In this document: positions 1 through 7,692 of the stretch, piece by piece
Position numbering within the stretch: the first letter of the stretch is position 1
How the letters are laid out: every line of letters starts with the position of its first letter
The notes under the pieces: model-generated
Told to the model about the DNA's origin: nothing
Seen by the model: only the letters and a program-made list of their open reading frames with translations
Databases searched by the model: none
Source: Deltaproteobacteria bacterium
Lineage (GTDB): Bacteria; Desulfobacterota; DSM-4660; Desulfatiglandales; B25-G16
Assembly (NCBI GenBank): GCA_020355145.1
Contig: CP070660.1
Span: 244,231-256,338 of the forward strand
DNA: 12,108 nucleotides
Direction: 5' to 3'
Program-made: the position numbers and the translations under genes

Positions 1-1
1 G

Positions 2-487
2 GGCGATATTATGAGCCTTCCCTTCAGATCCTCCTCCTTTGATTATGAGTACAGCAAGGGTGTCCTACACTACGTCTCTGATGTCCAAAAATGCGTAGCT
101 GCCTTAGCCTCTGTGGTTAAACCTGGTGGTGCATTATCTGTTACTCTATACCCAAAGATGTCGCCTTTTTTTGGGGCCTTTAATCGATTACTAAGAATTG
201 CTACAGTAAGGCTGCCAATCAAGTTCATTTACTGGCTCAGTTACCTCTTAATACCTTTTCTCTCACTCGCTTGGAAATGGAGCGGCCTTAAAAGACGTTA
301 CATTGATTGGAATGAGAGGGCACATATGGTCTTTAACTGGCTTTCTTCGGAATTTCAGAACAGGGCCTCAAACAGAGAAGTCGAAGGATGGTTTAAGGAT
401 TTGGGTTTTAACAAAATTAGGTTTTCTGATACACTCGTGGGGCTAACAGGGGTTAAATCAGAGCATATGCCGGAGACACGACCATAA
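2..487 (+). CDS. Class I SAM-dependent methyltransferase, 3' part (5' end outside window)
   Basis: The frame is open from the left edge, so the ATG at 11 is probably an internal Met rather than the start. The first residues read G-D-I-M-S-L-P-F followed by S-S-F-D, the usual post-motif-I segment of Methyltransf_11-type enzymes (acidic residue, LPF, then sFD). Next come G-V-L-H-Y and V-V-K-P-G-G, the motif that closes the Rossmann core. The SAM-binding glycine loop would lie upstream of the window. The rest (residues ~55-158) is a lid-like C-terminal region with a hydrophobic patch (IKFIYWLSYLLIPFLSLAW) and the end typical of such enzymes (dLGF.kIrf). The substrate cannot be told; in glycan loci such enzymes often methylate sugars or lipid intermediates. 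It converges on the radical SAM gene, leaving 111 bases (488-598) in which I see no convincing terminator or gene. Confidence 0.8.
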   Translation, partial: GDIMSLPFRSSSFDYEYSKGVLHYVSDVQKCVAALASVVKPGGALSVTLYPKMSPFFGAFNRLLRIATVRLPIKFIYWLSYLLIPFLSLAWKWSGLKRRYIDWNERAHMVFNWLSSEFQNRASNREVEGWFKDLGFNKIRFSDTLVGLTGVKSEHMPETRP

Positions 488-598
488 AGGTTTGCAGACT
501 GATTATGCAACTAAAAGAAGGGGTTATGAAGATCAAGCAATCTCTCCTTTGCCTGGAATAGGCTTGAGGGAGTGAGCAAGGCAACGTAAAAGGCCAAA

Positions 599-2020
599 TC
601 AATAACGCAAAACCCTCTGTATCCCTAATAGATAATCTTTTAAAGAGATCTTTACCCTAAATATCTTTTTTCTTTTACAGTAACTGTCCCAAATCCTGTG
701 AATTAGATTAAAGATCTTATTAGGTGGCAGCTTTGTGATGATCTTTATAAATGGCAAAAGGGATGGGTAATTAACAGCCAAACCAAAGAATTTTTGCAGA
801 TTCTCTATCCTCCTCCTTTCATCTTTTGATGAAAACCTTAGTTCAGATTTTCCAAAATAACTTTCACCTAGCGAATCAAAATCCCCACTAAAATACCCTT
901 CTTTTAAGGCGTATTCACCTAACTTGGTCTTAGGATAGGGTTGAAAAACCGTAGAAACTGGATTGTCAACCTTGCATTTTATATTCAATTCCACAGTCTC
1001 CATATCTGTATCAAAGGAACCTCCTGGAAGGCCCAAGATATTCTCCGCAGCTACAGGGATGTTATATTTATGAACTAGATTAAAGGATCTTATAATCTCC
1101 TTCTTTGTCATCTTCCTGTCCAAAAGGTTGTTTCTCGTCCAGTCATTTCCTGCCTCAATAGCCATGTACACTGCTGCGCAACCAGCCTCTTTTAAAAGTC
1201 TTATCTTATCCTGGGTAACTATTTTTACCTGTAGATTGCAGACAAAGGGTAAACCGATCTCTCTCTTATATAGACTTGTGAATTTTTCTAACCAGCTAAC
1301 AGGCGGTAGAATAAATATATCGTCTATGAACCTCACCAATTCCAAGGGATATCTTCTCTTTACTTTGCTGATTTCCTCGATAAGGTTCTCAACACTCCTC
1401 CAGCGTATAATCTTATTGCCCTTATAGATCTCTTTGTATGCCCTGTTAAAACAATAAGTACAGTTAAAGGGGCAACCCCTGTTGGTTAGAAATCGTTTCA
1501 TCTTGTTTTCACGTAAATATTTATCTTGTCCGTATAAAAGCTCACGGTCTGGGAAAGGTAGATCATCCAAATTTTGTATTAAGGGTCTGACGGGATTCTT
1601 ATTGATGGATCCATTGTCCTTTACCCAGAGATTTCTTATATTAGATATATCAGAGCCTCTCTCCAGGCTTGCAGCCAATTCAACCATGGCTTGTTCACCC
1701 TCTCCAATACAGATTGCATCTATGTTTCTCTGATTGATAGTTTCTGGGAAGAAGGTTAAATGCGGGCCTCCAAAAACAGAAAATGTTTCCATGTCATTTC
1801 TTATCAAGTTGTTGATCCTTAAGTAATCGTTATGACTGCCTGAGATTACCGAGTAAGCCACTATGTTAGGCCGATAATCTCTTAGCTGGCTGAGCCAATT
1901 CTTTTTTGATGCAGAAAAGAGTTTTACATCGTGTGCTTCAGCCTTTAGAAGGCTTGACAAATACATTATCCCTAAAGGTTCAGCAATATCAATCTGTTTG
2001 ATAACAAAGGCAGTTCTCAT
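599..2020 (-). CDS. B12-binding-domain radical SAM protein
   Basis: 473 residues. Residues ~1-125 resemble the cobalamin-binding Rossmann domain of the BchE/P-methylase class: P-L-G-I-M-Y-L-S-S-L-L near the start, F-G-G-P-H-L-T-F-F-P-E at ~83-93 and I-G-E-G-E at ~105-109. I see no D-x-H-x-x-G cobalt-ligand motif, so cobalamin would have to bind base-off without a protein His ligand, or not at all. The radical SAM domain begins at ~175 and has the cluster motif C183-x3-C187-x2-C190. Downstream landmarks are R-F-I-D-D-I-F, I-E-A-G-N and E-N-I-L-G-L-P-G-G, typical of this class. The family does methyl transfers and other radical chemistry on lipids, pigments and antibiotics; the substrate here is unknown. 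The ATG at 2020 has an AGGGAG (complement of 2031-2036) about 10 bases upstream. It lies 37 bases downstream of the truncated minus-strand frame at 2058-2363, suggesting a former two-gene operon. Confidence 0.88.
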   Translation of the reverse strand: MRTAFVIKQIDIAEPLGIMYLSSLLKAEAHDVKLFSASKKNWLSQLRDYRPNIVAYSVISGSHNDYLRINNLIRNDMETFSVFGGPHLTFFPETINQRNIDAICIGEGEQAMVELAASLERGSDISNIRNLWVKDNGSINKNPVRPLIQNLDDLPFPDRELLYGQDKYLRENKMKRFLTNRGCPFNCTYCFNRAYKEIYKGNKIIRWRSVENLIEEISKVKRRYPLELVRFIDDIFILPPVSWLEKFTSLYKREIGLPFVCNLQVKIVTQDKIRLLKEAGCAAVYMAIEAGNDWTRNNLLDRKMTKKEIIRSFNLVHKYNIPVAAENILGLPGGSFDTDMETVELNIKCKVDNPVSTVFQPYPKTKLGEYALKEGYFSGDFDSLGESYFGKSELRFSSKDERRRIENLQKFFGLAVNYPSLLPFIKIITKLPPNKIFNLIHRIWDSYCKRKKIFRVKISLKDYLLGIQRVLRY

Positions 2021-2057
2021 TTAATGACGTCTCCCTCGTCCTCAGGCGATGTAAAAG

Positions 2058-2363
2058 TTACAATATCGGAAGATCCATTTTCTTTGAACCATAACCAGAA
2101 TAAGGAATAACAATTACAGGGGATGCCTTTATATTTTCCCGGACTATAAGGGCCTTGGGAAGAAATATCAGATACAGAAGCCCAAAGGCCGCTGTGGAAA
2201 TTATCCTTTTATGGGGTTTGATTACCAGCCTCATACTGTTAGCGTAATGAAACTTTGCATTCCTGTCAATTATCTGTGTTTCAGAGTGTACCCCGCCAAG
2301 TATCTCGGAAGTTTTCCTGATCTTATATATGCCCAGAAAGAGTTTGCGTTTGCAGCTTGAATA
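2058..2363 (-). pseudogene. 3' remnant of an unidentified gene, lacking a start
   Basis: On the minus strand a frame is open from 2363 to a TAA at 2058-2060 (101 codons), bounded upstream by a TAA at 2364-2366. It has no ATG, GTG or TTG near its 5' end; the first ATG is mid-frame, in the segment N-S-M-R-L-V-I-K-P-H. The translation looks like real protein: basic N-terminal part, a hydrophobic stretch (IISTAAFGLLYLIFLPKALI), then S-P-V-I-V-I-P-Y-S-G-Y-G. It ends 37 bases before the radical SAM start on the same strand. I read it as the C-terminal third or so of a gene cut off around 2365, possibly when the plus-strand cluster starting at 2417 was joined on. I do not recognise the family; a methyltransferase C-terminus is one weak possibility. 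The remaining bases to 2416 hold the upstream region of the glycosyltransferase gene; I see no clear promoter there. Confidence 0.5.
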
Positions 2364-2416
2364 TTATATGATAACAATAAGTTAACCTCACGGAGTATGA
2401 TAAGAAGCTTAGATAA

Positions 2417-3607
2417 ATGAATATACTCGTCATTTCCTTTAGCTTTCCATCATATAAAGATAAGATTTTTGATGGGAAATTTGTCTTTTCAGAGGCCATT
2501 GCCTATTCTGAAAATGGAGCCAATGTAAAGGTAATTACACCACATTATCATGGGGCAGATAAAATCGAAAAGGCACGGGAGAGGATAACAATATTCAGAT
2601 TCCAATATTTTATTCCAAAATCATTACAGGTCCTGAAAAGACCAGGAGAACCTATATATAACCCAAAATCGTTCTTGGCCTTTCTGCAAATACCTTTTTT
2701 ATGTTTCTTTTTTGTCCTGAATATCCTCAAACATGCTTCATGGGCCGATATTATTCATGCCCAGTGGACTGTTACCGCACTTTTGGCCCTTCCTGCAAAG
2801 TGGTTTTTAGGTAAAAAAATCGTGGTGACCGCAAGGGGTAGTGACATCAGACTATTACCTAAGTGGATAAACAGGTTTATTCATTATCAAGTAGATGGCG
2901 CAATAGATTGTTTTGGGCCACAGCCAAGAAATATTAACTATAAAATGACATTTTCAGCAAAGTATATAAAGCTGCCCCTTATCGTACATCACGATGTTTC
3001 TGAAACAGTGCCTGATGATATAAAGGAGGTTGTTTGTAGAAAACCCGGTACATTCATTGTCTTATATATTGGACGTTTTGATTCTATAAAGATAACAAAG
3101 GACAAATTGCCATTAATTAATTTGATACACGCCAGTAAAATCTCAAAGGAGAAGGGTATGAGTTTTCATGTGTTATACATTGGCGATGGTGATGACCATA
3201 TAAAACGGAACATGTTGGGGTTTATCAATCACCATAATCTTCAAAATTATGTAACACTATTGGGGCCGAAGACCAATGTGTTCGATTATATTAAGTTTTC
3301 TCACTTGGGTGTCGGAGGGATAGCTATTAATGCTGTTAGCCAGGAGTATACGATCAGTGGCAAGGCACAGATTTTGATGAAAGTAAAGGTTAACGCTGAT
3401 ACCCCCTGGCGCCATGGTGTCAATTCTATTCTTGTAGAGCCGGATGACCCGGCGGATCTTGCAGAAAAAATCATCTGGGCAATAAAAAATCCTGAGCAAT
3501 TAAAAAAAATCGGTGAAAATGCTAAAGAGGATATGAAGAACTATATAGCAGATAGCAAATTTGGGGGAATGCTTTATCTCAAGGAATTCGAAAATCTCAT
3601 ATATTGA
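2417..3607 (+). CDS. GT4-like (glycosyltransferase group 1) protein, atypical donor-site region
   Basis: 396 residues, the usual length for a retaining GT-B glycosyltransferase. The N-terminal domain opens with M-N-I-L-V-I-S-F-S-F-P-S, has an acceptor-side N-terminal half with H-A-Q-W at ~114-117 and V-V-T-A-R-G-S-D at ~136-143. The C-terminal domain starts with I-V-L-Y-I-G-R-F at ~214-221 and continues with Y-I-G-D-G-D (254-259) and V-T-L-L-G-P (279-284). At ~296-341, where GT4 enzymes carry the E-x7-E segment and a V-I-A-T-D-like strand, this protein reads G-V-G-G-I-A-I-N, then S-Q-E-Y-T-I-S-G-K-A-Q-I-L-M-K, and goes almost directly to H-G-V-N-S-I-L-V-E-P. The second Glu is absent and about ten residues seem to be missing, so activity is uncertain. 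It probably transfers a sugar to a lipid-linked glycan in the cytoplasm. The ATG has only a weak AAGAAG-type ribosome site at 2402-2407. It is first of six same-strand genes, 28 bases before the next. Confidence 0.8.
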   Translation: MNILVISFSFPSYKDKIFDGKFVFSEAIAYSENGANVKVITPHYHGADKIEKARERITIFRFQYFIPKSLQVLKRPGEPIYNPKSFLAFLQIPFLCFFFVLNILKHASWADIIHAQWTVTALLALPAKWFLGKKIVVTARGSDIRLLPKWINRFIHYQVDGAIDCFGPQPRNINYKMTFSAKYIKLPLIVHHDVSETVPDDIKEVVCRKPGTFIVLYIGRFDSIKITKDKLPLINLIHASKISKEKGMSFHVLYIGDGDDHIKRNMLGFINHHNLQNYVTLLGPKTNVFDYIKFSHLGVGGIAINAVSQEYTISGKAQILMKVKVNADTPWRHGVNSILVEPDDPADLAEKIIWAIKNPEQLKKIGENAKEDMKNYIADSKFGGMLYLKEFENLIY

Positions 3608-3635
3608 GCTTGATTTAGGGGGGTAAATCCTGATT

Positions 3636-4622
3636 TTGTCGCAACTTGAAAAAGGCATAAAGAGCACAAAGCTTGGTGTTCCCAGTCCTGGAAGATTTCC
3701 CGATCGGATTACACTGGAACTGACGAACCGGTGTAACATGAGTTGCATCTTTTGCCCACGGAGGATCATGAAAGGGCATGAGGGTTTTTTAGACACTCAA
3801 CTAGCAAAAAGACTCATAGACGAAATAGCCGAGAACTTGCCGGTGACCCTTGTTCCTTTTTTTCGGGGTGAATCTTTACTCCACCCAGAATGGCTAAACA
3901 TCCTATCCTATGCAAAACATAAAGGGCCTGGCCCTATCCAGTTGGCTACAAATGCCACCTTAATGGATCAAATTGCAGCGGAAGCGATCCTTGATCTGGG
4001 ACTGGATTTCATCTCCTTTTCAATGGATACGTTAGATCCTGACATATACCATCGAACGAGACGCGGGGCTAATTATCAGGAGGTGCTGAAAAATATCTTG
4101 TTTCTCCTTGAGCTGAGGGAAAGAAGAGGCCTAAATTTGCCAGAAGTCCAGATCTCGGCAGTAGAGACTCAGGCTCATCGGCCAGGAATGGAGGCCTTTG
4201 TCGCATTCTGGAGGCCAAAGGTGGACAGGGTGCGCATATATATTGAACATTCCCATGACGGGCATGCAGGGAGTATTAATGAGCCCCTGCCCGATTTCGA
4301 CACTCGCCTGCCATGCCGCAAGGTCTTCACGGATATGGTCATATATTGGGATGGAGAGGTTGCTACCTGTAATCACGATTGGACCCGAGATGCGTCTCAC
4401 CGTATGGGGAATGTAAAAGACAGGGGTATTGCAGCTGTCTGGCAGTCGGATAGGTATCAAGCCATAAGAGAGGCTCATAAGAAAGGGGAGTTAAGGGGCG
4501 AGCCTCCTTGTGATTTCTGTGACCACTGGAAAATGCATTATTTGCCAGAAGGTTATCTGGGCACGATTTATGCGAGGGCTAAATCTAAAGGTAGCGAAGA
4601 AAGGGCCATTGTTGGCAATTGA
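3636..4622 (+). CDS. Radical SAM/SPASM domain protein
   Basis: 328 residues. The radical SAM cluster motif is C33-x3-C37-x2-C40 in a T-N-R-C-N-M-S-C context. A F-F-R-G-E-S (75-80) stands at the place of the GGEP motif that contacts SAM. The C-terminal SPASM-type region has C227, C245, C292 and C295, enough for one auxiliary iron-sulfur cluster, with the family's W-D-G-E-V-x-x-C (238-245) and a C-x2-C near the end. SPASM enzymes modify peptides or act on small substrates; in glycan clusters related proteins occur with no settled function. No precursor-peptide gene is visible nearby. The start is a TTG at 3636. I chose it because a strong run of A+G (AGGGGGGG, 3617-3624) lies about 11 bases upstream, and the first in-frame ATG falls inside the Cys motif, which would destroy it. 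It sits 28 bases after the glycosyltransferase and 15 bases before the aminotransferase. Confidence 0.87.
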   Translation: MSQLEKGIKSTKLGVPSPGRFPDRITLELTNRCNMSCIFCPRRIMKGHEGFLDTQLAKRLIDEIAENLPVTLVPFFRGESLLHPEWLNILSYAKHKGPGPIQLATNATLMDQIAAEAILDLGLDFISFSMDTLDPDIYHRTRRGANYQEVLKNILFLLELRERRGLNLPEVQISAVETQAHRPGMEAFVAFWRPKVDRVRIYIEHSHDGHAGSINEPLPDFDTRLPCRKVFTDMVIYWDGEVATCNHDWTRDASHRMGNVKDRGIAAVWQSDRYQAIREAHKKGELRGEPPCDFCDHWKMHYLPEGYLGTIYARAKSKGSEERAIVGN

Positions 4623-4637
4623 GGGCTCAGAGAGAAA

Positions 4638-5744
4638 ATGCGGATTCCACTCATAAAGCCATTTATCAATGAGGATATAAAGTCCAAGGTCCTATCTGTC
4701 TTAGAAAGTGGTTATCTCACAGAGGGCTCAGTGACCCGGAAGTTTGAGGAAGTATGTGGGGAATATCTCGGTTCAAAGCATTGTATAGCCGTCAGTTCCT
4801 GTACCGTGGGCCTTGAGATGGCCTTACGCTGCATGACTATTGGTCCAGAGGATGAGGTCATTGTTCCGGACTACACCTATCCGGCCACTGCAGATGCAGT
4901 AGCGATAGTAGGCGCCAAAATAATACTTGTGGACGTGAATCCCAAGACAATGCTCATAAACTATGATGCCCTGGAAGAAGCAATCACCCCCAGCACCAGA
5001 GCAGTTATCCCTGTTTCCCTTTTCGGTAATCCTCTGGACTATGATAGGCTGAAGGCTATCAAGAAAAAATTCGGAATTTACATAGTGGAGGACGCAGCCT
5101 GTGCCTTAGGTGCCGGATATAAGGATCAGAGGGTGGGAACCCTGGCCGATATAACGGTTTTTAGCTTACACCCCAGGAAATTCATCACCACAGGGGAGGG
5201 CGGGCTTATAACCACGGATAATGACACCTGGGCTGCCTGGTTGACTTCATACAAGAGATTCGGAATAGGACATAATCTTTCCAGGGAGGAGGCAGTATTT
5301 GAAAGGGTTGGAACCAACTACAAATTGAGTGACATTCTTGCCGCTCTAGGGTTGGGTCAGATGAAGCACATAGATGATCTCCTGATAAAAAGAAAAAAAC
5401 TTGCTTCCATTTATATCCGACTTTTAGATGGTATGAAGGGTTTGTCTTTACCTCTCACAACCCCGGCCGGTAGCCATTCATACCAATCTTTCTGTGTCTT
5501 AGTTGAAAACCGGGATAATATCATAAAGGGCTTACGAAGACAGGGTATCGAGGTACAGATAGGTACCTACAGCCTTCATCTCCAGCCCGCCTTTAAGGAC
5601 TCCCGCATTTGCCAGATTAGGGGTGATATGGATGGGAGCATTTATTGTTATAAGCACTGTCTGACCCTTCCCCTCTATCATGATGTGCGCGCCGAAGATC
5701 AGAAAGAAGTGGTCGCAGCGATTAAATCACATCTTAAGGATTAG
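4638..5744 (+). CDS. DegT/DnrJ/EryC1/StrS family PLP aminotransferase
   Basis: 368 residues, the normal family length. The N-terminus has I-P-L-I-K-P-F-I, then E-S-G-Y-L-T-E-G (23-30). V-P-D-Y-T-Y-P-A-T-A-D-A (76-87) matches the family's cofactor-pocket segment. V-E-D-A-A-C-A-L-G-A (150-159) provides the Asp that contacts the pyridine nitrogen. S-L-H-P-R-K-F-I-T-T-G-E-G-G (176-189) carries the Schiff-base lysine K181. The C-terminal domain ends with L-T-L-P-L-Y-H-D as expected. It would aminate a keto sugar (NDP-linked) using glutamate or glutamine; which position cannot be read from sequence. A departure from the usual is S-S-C-T-V-G-L-E-M-A-L (53-63) where most members have S-S-G-T-x-A-L. 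Start ATG with a modest GAGAG at 4630-4634 and GAGGG at 4621-4625. Only three bases separate its TAG from the asnB start, so the two are surely co-translated. Confidence 0.92.
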   Translation: MRIPLIKPFINEDIKSKVLSVLESGYLTEGSVTRKFEEVCGEYLGSKHCIAVSSCTVGLEMALRCMTIGPEDEVIVPDYTYPATADAVAIVGAKIILVDVNPKTMLINYDALEEAITPSTRAVIPVSLFGNPLDYDRLKAIKKKFGIYIVEDAACALGAGYKDQRVGTLADITVFSLHPRKFITTGEGGLITTDNDTWAAWLTSYKRFGIGHNLSREEAVFERVGTNYKLSDILAALGLGQMKHIDDLLIKRKKLASIYIRLLDGMKGLSLPLTTPAGSHSYQSFCVLVENRDNIIKGLRRQGIEVQIGTYSLHLQPAFKDSRICQIRGDMDGSIYCYKHCLTLPLYHDVRAEDQKEVVAAIKSHLKD

Positions 5745-5747
5745 AAA

Positions 5748-7643
5748 ATGTGTGGGATTTGCGGAATCTTTAACTTAGATGGGGAACCCATTCCCCATCG
5801 CTATATCAAATCCATGACCGATTCATTGGCACATCGAGGACCCGATGATGAAGGCCATTATATAGATGTGAACATTGCATTAGGTCATAGGCGACTCGCT
5901 GTTCTTGATCTTACCCCCGCGGGCCACCAGCCAATGTCCAGCAAAGACGGTGATATTGTACTGGTTTACAACGGTGAGATCTACAACCATCTTGAGTTAA
6001 AGGTTGAGCTTGAGGCTTTAGGATATCAGTTTCGGTCCCGTACAGACACAGAGGTCTTGCTCAAAGGATACGAGGCATGGGGAATTGAAGTAGTTGAGAG
6101 GCTAAACGGTATGTTTGCCTTTGGCCTGTGGGATGGACAAACCAGGACCCTGTATCTGGTTAGGGATCGGTATGGCATCAAGCCCCTGTATTGGAAGAAG
6201 GCCGGGAATACCGTCATTTTTGCCTCTGAAATAAAAGCTATTTTGACCCACCCAATGGTGTCACCTCAGCTGAACCCGGATGCCCTCAATGAGTATTTCA
6301 CCTTTCAGAACCTCTTTCGATACCATACAATTTTCAAAGGCATAAACCTGCTTCAAGCGGCATCGACTAGATGGATAAGTGAACGGGAGCCTGATCTCAA
6401 AAGACGAACATGGTGGGATTACGATTTCACCCAGCGTGATGAGAGCATGGGCATGGAAGAGGCTAAAGAGGAGACCCTACGCCTCTTTCGCCAAGCCGTA
6501 GTTAGGCAGCTCATGAGCGATGTACCAGTGGGTAGCTATCTTAGTGGAGGATTGGATTCCGGCTCTATTGTTGCAGTGGCGGCTTCCCACATCCCGCGGC
6601 TTACTACCTTTACCTGTGGATTCGACCTTTCATCCGTAACTGGGGCTGAGGTTAACTTTGATGAACGACGCGAGGCTGAGCTGATCTCCTGTCACTTCAA
6701 GACTGAGCACTTTCAGCAGGTCGTAAATGCGTCAGACATTTCGTGGGCTTTGCCAAATGTTGTGTGGCATCTTGAAGATCTTCGGTTGGGAATGAGCTAT
6801 CCTAATTTCTATGTGTCCCGGCTGGCATCCAAATTCGTAAAGGTATGCCTTTCTGGGGCAGGTGGTGATGAGCTATATGCTGGTTATCCCTGGCGTTACT
6901 ATCATGTTTTTGATGCTGTAGGAAGGGATGATTACCTCAGACAATATTACGAATTTTGGCAGCGGCTGGTTTTTGACAAAGGCAAGCCTCTTTTATTTAC
7001 AGAAGATTTATGGCGACAGGTAAGAGATTGCGATACCTTTCGCACTTTTAGTCGTGTCTTCACGTTTAACGAAAGGCTCAAATACGATTCTCCTGATGAG
7101 CATATAGCCAATTCTCTCTATTTTGAAATCAAGACTTTTCTGGCCGGCCTCTTTATTGTTGGAGATAGATTATCAATGGCCCACGGACTGGAGGAGAGGA
7201 TACCTTTCCTTGATAACGACCTTGTGGACTTTGCTCAGCGTATCCCCATACGGCATAAGCTGGCAAATTTGGAGAAGATAAAGAGATTTGATGAAAATGA
7301 GACCAAAAAACTCCGACGATACAAGGAATTTGACGATGGGAAGAATGTTCTACGAAGTGCGATGTCCAGCCTGCTCCCGTCTGAGGTACTGAAAAGACGG
7401 AAGCAGGGGTTTTCTGCACCAGACGAGTCATGGTACAGAGGAGAGGCCCTTGACTATGTAACAGAGATACTTCTCAACAGGAGGGCTGTCTATAGGGAAT
7501 TCATAAATCCTGGATTTGTAGCTCGTATCTTGGAGCGGCATTCCTCTGGAAAAGAGAATTACAGGCTTCTTTTATGGTCATTACTGTGTTTCGAGTTTTG
7601 GTGTAAAATTTTTTTAGACGGAAGGCGAGAGGAATATTTATGA
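5748..7643 (+). CDS. asnB: Asparagine synthetase (glutamine-hydrolysing), AsnB-type
   Basis: 631 residues, full length. It begins M-C-G-I-C-G-I-F, so removal of Met exposes the catalytic Cys of the Ntn glutaminase domain. Glutamine-pocket residues are visible: G-H-R-R-L (46-50), Y-N-G-E-I-Y-N (74-80) and R-T-D-T-E (98-102). The synthetase domain has the ATP PP-loop S-G-G-L-D-S (266-271), L-S-G-A-G-G-D-E (368-375), E-E-R-I-P-F-L-D and, near the C-terminus, K-R-R-K-Q-G-F-S-A-P. The segment following the glutaminase domain, usually LxPG-H, reads L-L-Q-A-A-S-T-R-W (201-209), an unusual variant. The enzyme transfers glutamine-derived ammonia to an AMP-activated carboxylate. In glycan clusters such paralogues are thought to amidate uronic acids or related sugars; free asparagine synthesis is also possible. 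The start has AAGGA at 5736-5740, seven bases upstream and inside the preceding gene's end. Confidence 0.93.
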   Translation: MCGICGIFNLDGEPIPHRYIKSMTDSLAHRGPDDEGHYIDVNIALGHRRLAVLDLTPAGHQPMSSKDGDIVLVYNGEIYNHLELKVELEALGYQFRSRTDTEVLLKGYEAWGIEVVERLNGMFAFGLWDGQTRTLYLVRDRYGIKPLYWKKAGNTVIFASEIKAILTHPMVSPQLNPDALNEYFTFQNLFRYHTIFKGINLLQAASTRWISEREPDLKRRTWWDYDFTQRDESMGMEEAKEETLRLFRQAVVRQLMSDVPVGSYLSGGLDSGSIVAVAASHIPRLTTFTCGFDLSSVTGAEVNFDERREAELISCHFKTEHFQQVVNASDISWALPNVVWHLEDLRLGMSYPNFYVSRLASKFVKVCLSGAGGDELYAGYPWRYYHVFDAVGRDDYLRQYYEFWQRLVFDKGKPLLFTEDLWRQVRDCDTFRTFSRVFTFNERLKYDSPDEHIANSLYFEIKTFLAGLFIVGDRLSMAHGLEERIPFLDNDLVDFAQRIPIRHKLANLEKIKRFDENETKKLRRYKEFDDGKNVLRSAMSSLLPSEVLKRRKQGFSAPDESWYRGEALDYVTEILLNRRAVYREFINPGFVARILERHSSGKENYRLLLWSLLCFEFWCKIFLDGRREEYL

Positions 7644-7665
7644 TCAGAAAAGGTAAGTTGTCTCT

Positions 7666-7671
7666 TATAAT
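7666..7671 (+). promoter_or_regulatory. Perfect TATAAT, possible internal -10 box
   Basis: TATAAT lies in the 49-base gap between asnB and the acyltransferase gene, 22 bases before its ATG. No good -35 is visible at the proper distance (the hexamer 17 bases upstream, at 7643-7648, is not TTGACA-like), and it is not an extended -10. It may give weak internal transcription of the last two genes, or may be chance in an A+T-rich gap. Confidence 0.2.
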
Positions 7672-7682
7672 GTAAAAAGAGT

Positions 7683-7687
7683 GAGGG
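7683..7687 (+). promoter_or_regulatory. Ribosome binding site GAGGG that decides the acyltransferase start
   Basis: GAGGG stands five bases before the ATG at 7693. The alternative in-frame GTG at 7681 would overlap this site and has no separated Shine-Dalgarno of its own, so the ATG is the better start. Confidence 0.6.
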
Positions 7688-7692
7688 CAATT

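Noticed and set aside
546..583. A terminator between the convergent first two genes
   Set aside because: Only weak TTGCC/GGCAA and GCCT/AGGC pairings with a long loop and no U-run in either direction.
7641..7676. An 11-codon ORF starting within the end of asnB
   Set aside because: Too short and without a separate ribosome site; the gap more likely just carries the next gene's upstream signals.
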